A stretch of DNA of 64,000 bases. Origin: Gymnogyps californianus (lineage: Eukaryota > Chordata > Aves > Accipitriformes > Cathartidae). Below the pieces are notes generated by a model. That model was given only the letters and a program-made list of their open reading frames with translations, ran no database searches and was not told where the DNA came from. The position numbers and the translations under genes are program-made. The first letter of the stretch is position 1, and every line of letters begins with the position of its first letter. The stretch lies in NCBI RefSeq assembly GCF_018139145.2, contig NC_059473.1, positions 7,928,503 to 7,992,502 of the forward strand, read 5' to 3'. This document shows positions 1 to 14,400 of the stretch, one piece after another.

Positions 1-3000
1 ATTGCTCGCCAACTTTGTGGTGGCAAGCCCTTACCTCGAGATACGGTGTTCACTTGTTTTAGTCTTCTAGTTTTTAATAAGGATGTGAGAAGGGTTATAC
101 TGGTCCGTCAATGATTGACTGCAGTGGGATGCTGAGCAGTGAGCATGCAGTAATATATTCTCCTAGAGTACTCCTTCAGCCTCCTCTGACGGGTAGCTCA
201 GAGACTGCTTGAGTATAGGCGGTCTCTCTGGTTTTAGTATTTGTCATTTTTCTGCTGTGAATTTATCCAGTCACTTTTTGAGCCTGTTCAAACTGTACTA
301 TAGCGTAACTATATACCCAGTGGTTTCTTTTGAACTTTGATACTTGCCAGTTTCACTGAATTTTGCCTAACCGTTGCATTGGAAAAGATGGGGAAAAGCA
401 GTCCCTCGTAGTCTTCTCTGTGCCAGTCTCACCTGTAAGACCTTCACCTTTGCAGGTGGAAGATTTCTAGTGCTGTATGCTGAAAACAGTCAGTGAACTT
501 CATCACGTCCCTGTTTGACCTCCTCGCCGGGTCACCTGTAAACGGTGAAGAATACAGACCCTAGCTCTCCTGCCTGTGGGGTGTCACTGATGATCCTTCT
601 TTGGCCTTGAGAACCGGCCACGTGCTCCGTACTTCTGTCTGCAGTCCATCTTTTTAACTGCTTTGGTATACGTGTGAGGACCTTGTATATCCCACAGCCA
701 CTGCTTTGAATTCAGTTAATAAAACAAGATATTGTGGTATCCGGAAACAAAGTTCTTGCTTTATACCAATTTCTATTGATCAGCTGAGAGAAGAGTAAAT
801 ATTAGTAGACATCTCTAATTTTATTCCTTTTGGGGCTTTGGTTTATTTTCTTCTGATAGATCTTTCTTTGCTTAGCTCTTAAGCTTTTGAGAGGCGGTTT
901 GTTTTCGATGTGCATTTAACATAGGTTGATCAGGAAATGCAGCCATTTTAAAAGGACTGAAAATTGAGAAAACCTAATCCATTGAGACAGAAAGGAAGGA
1001 GAATGAAATCTATTTGTTCTCCTCCTTGACTCAGCTTTCTACTTCAGTAGTAAATTGCAGTAACAATGTAAAAGTAGGGCAGCAGCACTAGAAAGCAGGA
1101 AAACTAATTGGTGAAAATAGGTATTATTTTTGTAAATAACTATGTCAAAGTACAATTCTGAATGGGAAAGGCATCTGGTGTCACAGCAGCGATGCAAATG
1201 GCACAAATCTAATAGGAAATTACCAGACTCCTCTGAGGGACTTGATCCCTTCTCTGTCAAATGCAGGCTGCTGTATATATTTGCATTGGAGTATTTTATT
1301 CTTGTTAAAATAATTGTGTGTTTAGCAAATTTCTCGGTGAAATGGCAGCCTTACAGGCAGCTTTGCAATTACAAATCAACAGTGTCCATATTCAGAAAGA
1401 ATATGTATTTTGTTGTATTTACTGGAGCGACAATACTGTAATGTGTCTTTTTGTCCAAAGCAGTCTGAGAAGTGCTTAATCATATAATTGGTGTATTCAA
1501 AGAACAACTGTAGTGCTGAGTAAAGAATTTATTAAATGAACATAATTTTAAACTCTATCGAAAGGGTTTTAGTGAATATTTGAATCTTAAAATGCCAGGA
1601 AAAAGAAATGTCTTTCTCTGATTAGATTTCTATTTATTTTTTGAAATTGTGGAGGGAATAACTCTGGTTTTTACGTGGCAAATACATTGTATTCTTTGTA
1701 AATATAAATACAGCCTTTCCTATTCTGAAATGGGCTCACTGATTTTGGCACGTTAAATGCATGTTTTATATCTTCTGTGCACCTGGAGAGAAACGTTTGT
1801 GTCTTCAAGTAAAACGATACATTTTTAAAAGGGCAACAGATAACATCTTATTTTTCCTTTAAAAGAAATAACAACAACAAAACCCCCAATCTATAGGCAT
1901 TTTTGTTTCTCTCTGATTTGTAGTTGGGAAAGGGGAGAAAAAGCACGCTGATATACTGATACATTGAAGATATGTGATCACAAAGTATCAGATGCATTGA
2001 AGCAGAATAAGAGGTCATCTGTGTTTCTAGCCAGTTTCTGCCACTCTTCTCTCAATTAAATATGTTAACGTAACAAAAAAATTTGTGTCACTGACACATG
2101 CTTTAAAAAAATCTTCATCTGGAGGCCTGTTCTTATTTCATTAGTTTTCCCTTAAATAGCAGTGCCTAATTATGAGCTACATTAAAGCTTATATAAAAGG
2201 GGGAAAATCTGATGCAGATAAAATCAAATTTTCTTTTAATTTTGTAGGCTTTCTGGGGGCTACTTTTGAAGTGAAATAACAGTAATGACAATCAAAAAAA
2301 TTGCTCTGACTTCAGGGGTCTTTTCTAACCATGGGAACTGGACAAATTGGAGTTGAAAGGACCCCTCCAATTAACACGTCGTCTTCTGCTCATGTGTGGG
2401 ACAATATGCTGAATAGCCAATTAATTACAGATGTTTCAGCTTGTGTGGTTTCAGGTCAGATCATAGACGTGGCTCCTGCCTCTTGATAGTTTTTTCTCCT
2501 CTAATAGCCTAATGAGAAAATAAGCGCTCCAGCAAGAGTGGGGGTAAGTTAGTAAGATGGCCTGGATATAGATGTCACGCTTGCCGTATTGGGCTAAAAT
2601 GGGTCTGTTGCGTATGGGAGGGTTTTTGCCGTACGGTGACTTTTTTGCAATGACCTTGTTTCTCTTCTGGACAAAGGTTTGAAAAGCAAGGGTAGCACTG
2701 AGGGAATTAGGACAGGTAAGAATCTGCATATTGAAGTGTTTTTTAGAAAATACTACAAAGGGTAATTGCTCATTATTTCTCTTCATTGAAAACTTTATAT
2801 TTTTGAGCTTTTTTTGTTCTAATGACTTAACTTCTGGGTGAAAGAGTTGCTGAATGGATGTAGCAGCTGTGCTGCCCTGCCTGCTTGCAACCTCAAAACT
2901 AGCTGAGCTTTGATAATGTTGTGTACAGATTTAGAGAAGAATCCAGATTTCTTTTCGAGGTATGGGGTTTAGTGTCAGCCATTTCAGCCTGGGTTTGTAT

Positions 3001-6000
3001 GTGAAATTCCAAATAATGTGAATGAAGGTGGTAAGAAATTACACTGAATATTTAAAAAAGCTTTCTACGTCTTACTGGCATTCTTTCAGAAACTATCGTC
3101 CTCCCAAACTGTCTGGGAGCCCAAAATAAAGGCTATTATTCTCTACATACTTATTGTATGCCCTGCCTCACCCGAAGGCTCTGTCTCAGGAGACGTACTT
3201 GCCTTTTTTTCTTCTTGCAGTATGGTTGTTTGCAAGGCCAGCAGTTCATTTCACTGGATGCTGACTATAGTTTTCACTTGGCCTATAAACTATATTTTGC
3301 ACCCACAGAGCTGAAATCTGTGCACCTTCTGCACCTAGGTACCATTTCCAACTTTCAGCAGCGAAGACATTGGTTTAAAAAAAATGCAGCCATGAAATAG
3401 GATTTTTGATTTTTCTAACTTTAGTGCATAATATTCTCCTCTACCCTTCAAACTTTGAGGAAAGTCTCCAGTCGGTGACAGATGGCTGATTAGGTAGAAA
3501 ATGCGTGCATGAGCCATATTAATAGAAGTGTTTGTGGCTGAACCACATTAGTACTAACCTCGCTTGTTGTGATCCTGGGAGAGGTTGATAATGCTTGTTA
3601 TGAAATGTTGAAGTGACAAATTAGCCATTGGGATTTTATAGCCAACGTTTTTATTAAATGCTTGTTGCAGGGCATTTTGGCCTCAGAAATCGATGTGCTA
3701 ACAGTATAATGTTACTGCTGTCTTTGGCCACCTGAGAATGTTATTCTTGGGGTGGGGGGAAGGGAGGAGGGAATCGGTGATCATCTGATTAGATCCAACA
3801 TCTTAAAAGTGATGCTCAGGATATCACTATATACTTCTAATTTTGCTCAGTTTGAGGGACAGTTACAGCCTGTCCCCTGAAGAGGCGGCTGGGTTTGTTT
3901 AGGAGACAAAGGTGGAGAACTCCTGTCTTTCCCTGCAAGATCAAGCTAAAGGACTGTTAGGGCATGGGATGAGGACGTTGAGCACCGGTTTTGTGGTTGA
4001 ACCAGAAAAAACAAGTGTCAGAGCTGCTTTTCCCCCTCTGTTTCGTCCTGTGGGCTGGGCAAGGTTAGGGGACAGCAGTAGACAGCTATACTATGTTTTG
4101 CTGACCACTGAAAGCAAAACTATGTCGATATTTAAAGCTGCTATGCTCAATAGCGGTCACAAACATGTAGTTTCCAAAATGTGGTGCTGGTGGAGGTCCA
4201 GTGGTAATTTTGGGACTTTTTTAGTTCCTTTCTTTTAGTGTGTGAGGAGCTGTTAATCTGATGGTTGTGGATACTGGAAAAAGCTCGAAGTTCCCAGGTA
4301 CTAAATAATGTCTCTTCTTTTCTCCCTGTAATGGAAAGGCGGGGTAAAGGGCTCAGGAGTAATTCTGGATCTGTAAAATCATATTGGAACAAATGAAGTG
4401 CCTCTCAAGTGCAAAATAAATAGGTATATATTGACGTCATCTACAGTTAAGCTAATAAAATATGTCTGCTGCTCAAAACCCGTTTCATTTTCTTATATCT
4501 GCACCTTTTAAATAGGTCTGGCTTCAATTTATTTTGTTGACTTGTTTATTTGGACATTAAAAATTGAATTGTCAATTCCATTATCCTCCTCGTGCACTTC
4601 AATTTCAGGCTTATCTGCATCGATGAGGAAGTGTTCCAGGAAGTTCTTTTTTTTTAATTGAAAAAGATGTATTATTACTTGCAAAACCTATGTAGAAAGT
4701 TGCACAGTTGCTAATAATCTGGGATTTCCCCAGTGTATTTTTTTTGCTTGCTTAGAGTATTTGCAATTAGAAGTCTCCATCTCAATGGGATAATTAAAAA
4801 ATAATTTACCACTTGGAAGGAATAGGTCTCTTTGGGCAATCTGCACTGCTATTGGTTAATTATGACTAATTTTTGGTTATCTGATACAGTTCTTCCTGAC
4901 CTGACATCTGCATAATGTAGAAGCTAATGAGAACAGAAATTAAGCCTGATAGTTGACATGTCCTCTACTCGATTTGAGAGAGTAAGGTGGAAAGAGATTA
5001 AAAATAAAATTGTCAAAGTGGGACTTCAGTATTACTGGAAACTTTATATTATGCACAAAATTTTTATATAGATGGATATATACATAGAGAGAGAAAGACA
5101 CACATGTGATTTAGCAACCCTTCAATTGCTTTTTGTCATACTAGCTGAGATAGTGACTACAAAATCTGAATATTACGGTGTACTCTGCATAAGCTTAATA
5201 CCTAGTTGCTGCGGGACTTGCTGTAAAATCAAAGTTTTCTTCTTTCTTTGCAATAAATAAACCTTTTACTTTTACAGTTGCTAAGGAAATATTTCCATTG
5301 CATGATATGCAATGATGTTTTTTATTTATTTAATATAACTGAGTAACACCTCAATTTACAAACCATGTCAGATCGTCAGACTCTCCCGTTTGCTATACTT
5401 GGTTCGAGAAGGCGAGATCCTGCCGCAGCTCGTGTGGGTTACTCCTCTTGCACCATGCTAGTTCTTGCCTGGTGTTACACCTAGTGGGTTTTCTACACCT
5501 CTCCTGGTTCTGGAATGTTTATCTTGGTCGATATTTATCTTTGTCAAAGTTGAAACTATTCATGGAGCCTACACTGAGCCGCGATGGGGGTGGAGGTTAT
5601 GGGATCTAACTATTTCAAAATACTCTGTGTGTTTTAACATCATAAAAACAGGCACATAAATTTGGGTAAAGGGAGAAGATGGCTTTTCAGTTGTTAATGC
5701 AAATTTTTGTTCAAAGCAAACAGGCTTTTTCTGTGGAGTGGCCAATGTGAAACCTTTCCTCCTCGTTGCCGGCAAGAGGTTTGTGCCCATGCATGCGCAT
5801 GCAGAATACAAATTTGATATTTGCTCCCAGGTAAATCACTGCTGGTAGCTCCGGGGGGCACTTTGTGCTAATAGTGCTGTGAAGCCAGAACGTGCTGGTT
5901 TTTCTGTGATTTGAGGGCAGACGAGGGGAAAGAAGGAGAAATTGTCTAAATGTTTCTATTGTATCCATCCCAGCAAACTCAAAGTGTCGGGTGCCACGTC

Positions 6001-9000
6001 AGCATGAGCTATTGGGGAGGGAAATCAGTTTTCTGGGGTAGCGTAGGTCAAGGGGAGAAGCAGAATTTGGGCCCCAAAAATAAATTGCAACGAGCTGCAG
6101 TTCTGGTAGCCAAAGGGTGCGTCTTCCCTGGTACGAAATCGCTTGAAAACGGTGCAGCGGCGCTTTGCTGAGGGAGCCCGCAGGATTGCCATGGCTTGAC
6201 AGATGGATGCAAGGGGAGGAAAGAGGTTTGCAGAGACAAAACTGTTATGGTTTCTCTAAAGGGAACTGCTCTGCCTTGAAACTGATAGCAAACCTCTTTC
6301 TGGTATTTAATTTCTGATTTTTTTTAATTTAATTTTTTTGTATCTAATAGAAGCCTTCAATGGCTCGTGGGCATGTGGAGACCAATGACATAAATGGAGT
6401 GCACATGCAAAATAAACTGTATTGTGATTATTTTAAAGCAAATAAAGGTGAGATACATGACCAGACCATTACGGGAAATACTAATCTGATGTTCAGCTTG
6501 GGTCTTGCAGCTCTTTTATACAGTGGTAAACGGTTGTTTTATTTGGCTGAGAGCAGGTTATTCCAATTAGCTGTAAACATGGACAGGTTTATTCAGAGAC
6601 GAAAGGCCACCTAGCACATTTCAGAGGTAGTTTACCCATGTAGCTGTGACCTTTATTGATCCAGAGGCATTATTCTGTTTTTTTAAAAAATGCTCCGTTT
6701 TGCTTTTGTTGACTGCAGAGCAATAAAATCATGTTACACTTCGAATTTTTCTTAATGAGAAAATAGCCGTATCCCAATTGAGAGGATTATTATGATAAAT
6801 GGGCAAAATCTGCTCCCATCTCAAAAACTAAACATTTTTTTTCTATTCAACAGCCACACAGCTCACGAAATATGATGACAGATGCAAACAAGCAAGTTAA
6901 AAAGCCCATACAATAAGATCGCAGCAGAACTTTTAAAAAAAGGGGGGAGTACAGCATATGAAACGAAGCCATCTGTCTCTGCATTACAAAGCATTCATTC
7001 CCTTGGAGAGCGTAATTACGGGTCTGGCTTTTCTGTTGCTGGATTTTTATACAAAATTGTCCCTAAGAAAAATAGAATTGATTCAGAATAATGTAAAATA
7101 ACTTGTGCTACTGTAAATTCCCTGGAGTACGGCCAGCGAGTTATAACTTCCATTGCTGTTCTCCATCTCTCTAATAGCAATAGGTGAGAATAGTGGTATC
7201 TGCAGTAGCGGTTTACTGACCTGGTGGCTTGCAATTAAAAAAAGCTCTTTCATGCTTTATCAATAAAAAAATGTAGTGTGTTGGAACGGTTCTTTCCAGG
7301 ATGACAGGTAAATTCTCAGTCCTGCTGCTTTAAGTGATAAATTGCTTTTGGGCTTGCTAAATATTAATTACAACTTTTAAATAAAATTGAAAGAGCAACT
7401 GAATTGTATTTCTTACAAAGGGGAAATTGAGCAAATTTCAGTGTGTAGCTTAGGATTCTGGAATATAATTTTTTACCTATTTTTAGCGAAAATATTACTA
7501 TTTTGAATAATACACATAAGTATAGTGAAGCATTCAAATTAGCAGTCTCTTGTTCCGCTTAGTCATAAATGACTTATTTAAAAAAGAAAAAAAAAGTTTT
7601 AAGACTTAGTGTTATAGTAGAACTGAATCAAGTCATTTTTACTTGCCCATGGCTGAATTATAGTGCTGTCCTGAAGATAGGAAAGGCGGTGTTCAAGAAT
7701 TTAGTACTGCTCTGTGTTAAACTATCTTACTGCTTATGTAATTTCACTTATTTAAAAATGAGGCTTCTAAAATAAATACAGCGTAGAACAGAATCTTCTC
7801 GCGTGGAAACAAGATTGCTTTTACCTCCTTATATTGGCTCTGAACTTTAAGTTTCTTGATGGAGGTGGTGTCAAGTATGGAAGCGGTACTGGGATGTGTC
7901 TTGGCACAAAAAGTAATAATGCAGTTAAGGGAAACATTAGGAGGAGTGAAGTACGATGATCTTGAAGTGCTTTTTACTCGGAGAACTTGGGAGCATTCGG
8001 CATGTTATTAAAAAATAAAGAAGTTGGTTTATATTTTGTATGTACCTATTCCCCCTGAATAATTCTGTCATTGATGTTACAGATGCACATCACTCTCCTG
8101 CTCTCCGTGTTCAGGCTGCACCATTGTGGGTTTCTATTCCTGAAGTTTAATGGTGTATCCATGAGAATCTTGCTCCTTGAAATAATAATATTTATCTTCT
8201 TAAATTCCTGTCAAGCGGTTTAGCAAGGTCAGAGTTGCCATCCGTTAGCTTAGCAGCTTTTTATCAGCTTACAGTCATGCACCCTCTGTGCACGTGTTTG
8301 CTGCTTTCGCTACTGGACTAGAGGCACAGTAAGCCCAAGGAAGCTATGTAGGATGGAGGAGGGAGAACGGGAGGCCCCTAAAATATCGATTAGCTCTTAT
8401 CTGTCTCCAACTCCAGTATCAACCGCTGCCTGACTTCAGGTGGCCAAACATCTTTTGGTTGATGATAAGAAGGAAAATCTCTCTTTTCTCCCCGTACACT
8501 CGGAATCTGTTGGCTGCTATGAAATCAAGAGTTGGCTTCAATCTGTATTTTAAATACTTGCCCACAAGTTTGGCTCTGAAACAATTTCTGAGCTTTGTTT
8601 CTTTCCAGTTGCTTGTGAAAGGTCTTTCCTTTGGTCTTGCCCTAACTAGGTTGGGTTTTAATGTCCTTGTTACCTTACAGGGGACGGACAGATGCCGGTG
8701 ACCTGCAGCCTTCCTTTTCCTGAACTATCATGTCGCTCTGGGTAGTATCTGCTTTTATGTTCTCTTCCAGTCTTCCAGTAGCAGATGCTTATTTTAAAAA
8801 CAAATATTAATACATTAGTATGCAATGCTCAGAGCAGCAATTTGAGAACACAGTTAATGTAATTTTCCTGTTCTGTAACACTTGTTTTCCTTGTATGCAA
8901 ACTCTGGTGGAGCAACTGTGACAATCTTCTCAGTCGAAGTTTGAATATTAATTTTGCGCTGGCTATAGGAGCTGGTACCAACGTAGACTTTAATGAGGCT

Positions 9001-11378
9001 GGCACTCGAAGCATTGATGCGTAACTGGCACTGTCTTGAGAAAAGATGAAAACTCTCTCACGTCACCAAGGGGCAGCTGAAGTCCAGAAGAAGCTTGACA
9101 GCTTTTATTATCTCCTTGACAGTCTCTTCTAGTTGGTTTTGTTTGGCTCAATTGATCTTCTTCAAGAATATGCAGGGTTTCTTGCATTCTCTATTAAACA
9201 TTTTCTTATTAATTTACCAGTTTTCCTTTTTTTAAGAGGCAAAAACCAAACACCCTTTGTGAATCTAGTGGAAAGCAGTCCCCTGACATCAGGGAATCTG
9301 GATAACGTAGATGCTACAGGGAAAGGAGGATAATTGTTATGTAGCTTCTGCTTGCTGACAGAAAACGAGATCTTCTGGACCTAAGACATGTCAGTAAGGA
9401 TGTTTGGACACCGGACCCCATCCCATGCAAGGAAGGGACTCGTCTGAGATGATATTTATTGTGGTTTTGCACTGGCTAATCTCAATACTTTATTTCTGTG
9501 TTGCAAAGCTCGTGTTCCAGTTAACATAGCAGATAAATTGATGCTTAACAGTAAGTTACATTCTTTAACAGTAAGTTTTGTCCTTTGGTGTGAATTTTCC
9601 CAGCAGTTTTTTTAATCTTGAAGGTATACAGCTATTAATATTCACAACTGTTCTTAAAAAAACAAAACAAACCCCCCACCCCTATGAGTAAAGGGCCTCC
9701 CCACAGTGACCAAAAGTAAATGGCAAAAACCAAACCCCCAGTACTGTTCTTTAAAGGATCTTTTGCAGTCTTTGGCTGGCAGGCTTTCAGTGCTACATGC
9801 AATAGAGCTATAATTTTCAGTGCATTAATAGGCTTTTTTTTTTTTTTAAGAGGGTTAATTGGACAGATTTTCAATCTAGTTAAGGAAACTGGGGCAAGTT
9901 CTGCTTGCTTTCTACCATCAGTAATTCCTTGCAGTGACTGGAGCTGCTTATCTGGAGAAAAACACAAGCAGAATTTGGTCCGTTACGGATAACCACTAAA
10001 AACTAAAATGACTGAGTCTTAGCAAAACATGTGTGCTCTGTGGACAAGTGCAGTGAAAACTGTTGGGTGCAGATTTGGGTGGGAAAGGGACGGTATTTGC
10101 ATGATATCGTCAACGCATTTCCTACAGGGCATTTGGGACGAGTTAATTCTTATTCTGCTGAAGCTTTAGCGATGCTCTGATCGGTTACAGCAATGCTTGG
10201 GAGAAAACCGAAGACTTCAATTCTTGAGAAATCTGTGAAAGGATTCTCAATTTGAGTCGAACAGAGTCAGGCCAAAGGATTTTCTGTACTCTTTGTAGTG
10301 TGTATTGATTTCTTGCTCCCCACCCGACATACGAAATCTGTGGTCATTTCTTAGTTACATGGAGTACTGGACTAAATTCAGAGGAGGAGAGATGACTGAC
10401 AGTGGAGCAGAGCTAGTCTGTACTGTAACATGTGGCCTGTTCTGTACAAAAACAGGCAGGTGAGTGATCCAGTAGAGTAAGTTAGGAGAAGAGGAGTCGA
10501 GGGACTTTGATTACAACCAGCAGCTCTGCTTCTAACTTGTGCCACTGGGGACAAATCACTTCAACTTGGAGTGAAATACTCTTTTGATTAAATCAAAGGT
10601 AAACTTCTCTTGGTTTTGGTGGAATGTGGTTTCATCCTCTGCAGTTTCTTATGTTTTTTCAGATATCATACACAGGTGAAAAAACGATATAATATTGATC
10701 ATCATCAACGGTATTACAATGCTACCAGCAGAGAAACAAGCAAATAAAACCTATTGCGGCTGCATGCATGAAGGCTTTCCTTACACTGATGCTTTCCTTG
10801 GTTATTGAACAATTTTGCGTTTTCTCATTTCCACTTCTTAAAATCTCTTCTTTTAATGACATTTTATTCACTTGTTACATTTTAAAATGTTTCCTTTCTG
10901 ACAAATTTGCCTGTCGTATTTGCACATACAACATTATTGTACTTGTGTGATGCTATCTTTTGCTCACTGAAAAAAAAAACCCAACTACTGAAACATGTTT
11001 TAGGAAATACACGTAGTAAGTTCCTCAGTGCTGTAAGTACATAATTAGTCTTACCAACTATCAGAAAAAATTGACTTTAATACATTCTGATCTCTGTACA
11101 AGTATTTCCAGAATATGACATGATAAACAGTAGACTTGGGTTCCCCAAATTAAGGCGTATCCAATAAATGGCTATTGAAGATGGTTGAAAAATTGCTGGT
11201 GGTGAAGGATGGAGCTTTGCTTTAGGTTAATCTTACAGCAGCTTATATGAATTTACAAAGAAAACCCATCTTTTCCTTCCCTGCTTTCTTCCTAGCCTGC
11301 ACTGCAGTCTATGCAAGTCCAACTGGTCTTTCTTCTGCTGTTACACGTCTGTTTCTAGGCTCTAGCTAAATTTTACAG
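1..11378. other. Noncoding, AT-rich; no gene seen
   Basis: Only short open frames of up to about 110 codons are present on either strand, with no recognisable domains. I saw no RNA gene or classifiable repeat. Minor items are a 14-T run at 9,834-9,847, an A/C-rich tract near 9,653-9,682, a 13-bp direct repeat TTAACAGTAAGTT (9,545-9,557 and 9,565-9,577), and an AGAGA/TATA low-complexity patch at about 5,062-5,105. Confidence 0.6.
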
Positions 11379-11416
11379 TATGCAAAAAGTACTTTTTTAT
11401 GCAAAAAGTACTTTTT
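11379..11416. repeat. Perfect tandem duplication of a 19-bp unit containing a 14-bp palindrome
   Basis: Two identical, directly adjacent 19-bp units (11,379-11,397 and 11,398-11,416). Each contains the perfect palindrome AAAAAGTACTTTTT. The region could fold into two small hairpins or a single larger cruciform-like structure. Confidence 0.95.
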
Positions 11417-14400
11417 ATTTCTCTCAGAGTTGGAAGAACAGGTAGAGAGGAGAGGTTTGCAGGTGCCAATGTCCAAGTTTTTAGAGTGAAAAGAAAGATG
11501 TTAATTGTTACCAAGGAATGAAACCATCATCTAATTTCCCATCGTCTGATAATTTTCAGTTACTGCTAACTATGGCCTGATTTGAACAAGTCACATAAAA
11601 GTGAACAATTATGTACAAGATTATTCAGTATATGCAAAACATCAGTTGTCATATTCAGAATGAAACAGCCGCATCATTGCTGGCATGCCAGAGAAGAATG
11701 CCAGCAGTTTGTATTTCAGCGTGATAATACGTTGGGAATTGGTCCATCGCTAATGAAAGAAGCGAGCAGGATTCTAGTTTTATTAAAAGGCTGCTAAGGC
11801 AGCCTTCTTTCACTTGTTGATTTTGCAACTTTGAGGAAAAACTGCTTTGCTAAGAATATTTGTTTGAACCTACTCAGTCTTTATTTTTAACATAATAAAG
11901 TTAAAATCAACACTGCCAACACAGTTCTAACAAAAGGTAGAATACAGCTTTGTTATATATTTCGTCATCAGTGTCTTGAGGTGAAATGTGTGTTTACTTC
12001 AGAGACTGAGTATGTGACGAGGAGTAAAAATAGTGGCAGAGAAACTTCTTAGTAGGCAGAACAAGGTCTCATCCCCAGCCTCTCTTTCCAGTATGCTTTA
12101 TATGGTTCCTTAAGGCAGCTGCTTTCCTATCATCATGGCTATATAGAAAAATAGAAGAAGCTTCAAATGTTTCTGGGCAAAAGCAAAGCTATGAAGTCTG
12201 TAGATTATTGACACCCATAGCTAGCAACTACTGTAAAACTACAGCTTTCTCACTTTCCTTAATGCTTTTGTTGGTTGTAGATGCTTGAGCAAAGAAGAAA
12301 TATATTTTTTAATATGCATCTGCGGTCATTACGCATGTGACTTACAAGCTGTGCTCTCTGTTAAAGAGCTTACTGGGGTTGCCTGTTGCAAAGACACCTT
12401 TACCACAGGTGGCACAACTTGCGTCTGAATTCGGAAGTGAGGTTTCTGTAGAGGTCTTTCAGGCAAGTTAGTATTTTCTTTCAAAGTGCCTCTTGGGATT
12501 AGTATCTCCTGAAGAGGACCGTGCTGAAAACCTTCTGCGTGGCGGCTGTAACTCCCATCTTGGGAAAAGGGTTTAATGGATTCCCCCATCCCTAGGGGCA
12601 TTTAAACAGTTTTGCGTTTAACTACATCAACTGAATATAAAATATGTATGAATACGTCTTACTATGCTTTGTGACAAATTGAAGGTATAAAAGTAAACCC
12701 TACTCAATAAGGTTGCTTTATCTAGTTGTAAAATTAAAAAAAAAAAATATGAATGAAATAGTGGTTGTATTTTTTCTAACTTAAAGCTAATCTCTTGAAT
12801 TGACAACTTGCTACCTCACTGAGAAGAGTGTAGTCTTTTTGAATCCAAGTCCTTCGTCTTGGAGATGTGTTCTATATAAATATTTTTCATTTTAAACTAT
12901 GACTGGACATTGTAATATGCCACCTAGAAAACAATGCTGGTGAAAATACTGGTTTTTATAAATATACCTGCTGATACGGCCATATATTGGACTTTGTGTA
13001 CAGCAATTCTGTGCAACTTCGGAGTTCTTTGATGTGCAGCCTTTAAGGATAAGAGATTAACCTCTTTTCCCTGGTAGACAAAGAGTTCTTATTTTTTGTC
13101 TTTTTATGGGACCTTATCCAAAAGTCATCAAAGTCTATGGAAACCACCCTGTTTACTTCAATGGGAATTGAATGAGGAACATGATTTCTGTGGTCCAGTG
13201 TTTAAAAAAAATGACAAAAACTTTGCAGTACAGTCATAATTGCATCCAGATGAGTTTCTCTAAGTGGTTGTGAAGCAGCTGGTGGAAATGCCTTGATCTG
13301 ACCAAATTCAGCATGCCACTTGTTTCTGTATGTGAGAAAATCTGACACAATCTGGAACTAATTAGTCTGGAACCAACAGCTCCTCTGAGCGGTCCTTTTA
13401 AAATCAGTTGCAAAAAAAAAAAAAAAGCTAGAAAATCCTTAATACAAGGTATATCATCCACCACGCATTGCGGAAGGTGTTTTTATCAGTAACTTGGCTT
13501 CTAGGTTTTTTAATGTGCTTTTTTGTGTGCATCAAGCTGTATGTGCAACACGTTGTACAATGAGGGTTGTCTTCCTGTTGTTCTGTTCTGCTGCATGTGA
13601 TGCACATTACGCAGTCTTCTGGGCCAAAACCTCTTTTTACATTAATATATGGGACGCTAGACTTGAATTTCTAAGCAAGACTCTAGTTTGGTGATGTGGG
13701 CATGGGAGCCCTTGCTTTGCTCTGGACAATTTTCTGGACCCTAGCTGGGCCGTTTTGTGTATTGCTGCTGAGGAACTAAGGAATATGAACAAAACTGTCA
13801 TGAATAAAACAAAGAAAAATCCCAGTTAAAATGATGAAATGGAGATAAATGCGTACGTAATGTTCAACAGCAAGTTTATTCCTTGTGGTGCTCCTCTCTC
13901 TGCGATGGGGCACGTGGTGATTCATTCCCAAGCACAGCAGTCTCGGGGCAGAGCATCATCCTGCCTCTGACAGTGTTCAGTAGCAGCTGTTTAAGAAAGA
14001 CAATAAAAAAAGACAAAAAGCTAGTAATAGCTCACGGGAATTATGTTCCCATCTTCAAAAATGGGCCATAAATGTATCTCACCAATTTAAGTGGAGTTAT
14101 TTGTGCTGTTTCAAGTAAGGGAAATACGAAGGCAGTGGTCCTATATCTTTTTTCTGTGAGGTCAGTGCTGAACTGCTGAGCTATGACTGCTTGACCAGAG
14201 ACCCTGAAAAAATAGGTTAGGGCGAAGGAGAGAAGAAGCTAAAAAATTTAAAACTCTATGATTTTTTGAGAGGCAGTGCACAGAAGAATGGAAGCATTCT
14301 TAGGTATGCTTTTTAAAATAGCAGTAGTACATAGGACACACATTTCTTAACGTAAAATGGGAAGAAGGAACAAAAGAGGAATTTCAGAAAAATGCACTGA

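Noticed and set aside
2340..2375. Sequence resembling the CR1 3' UTR (TTGAAAGGACCCCTCC)
   Set aside because: Only a short partial resemblance, with no extended match and no terminal octamer repeat.
5398..5425. GGTTCGAG resembling a tRNA B box
   Set aside because: No matching A box at the right distance and no cloverleaf could be built. A similar GGTTCGAG near 32,915 is inside FLRT3.
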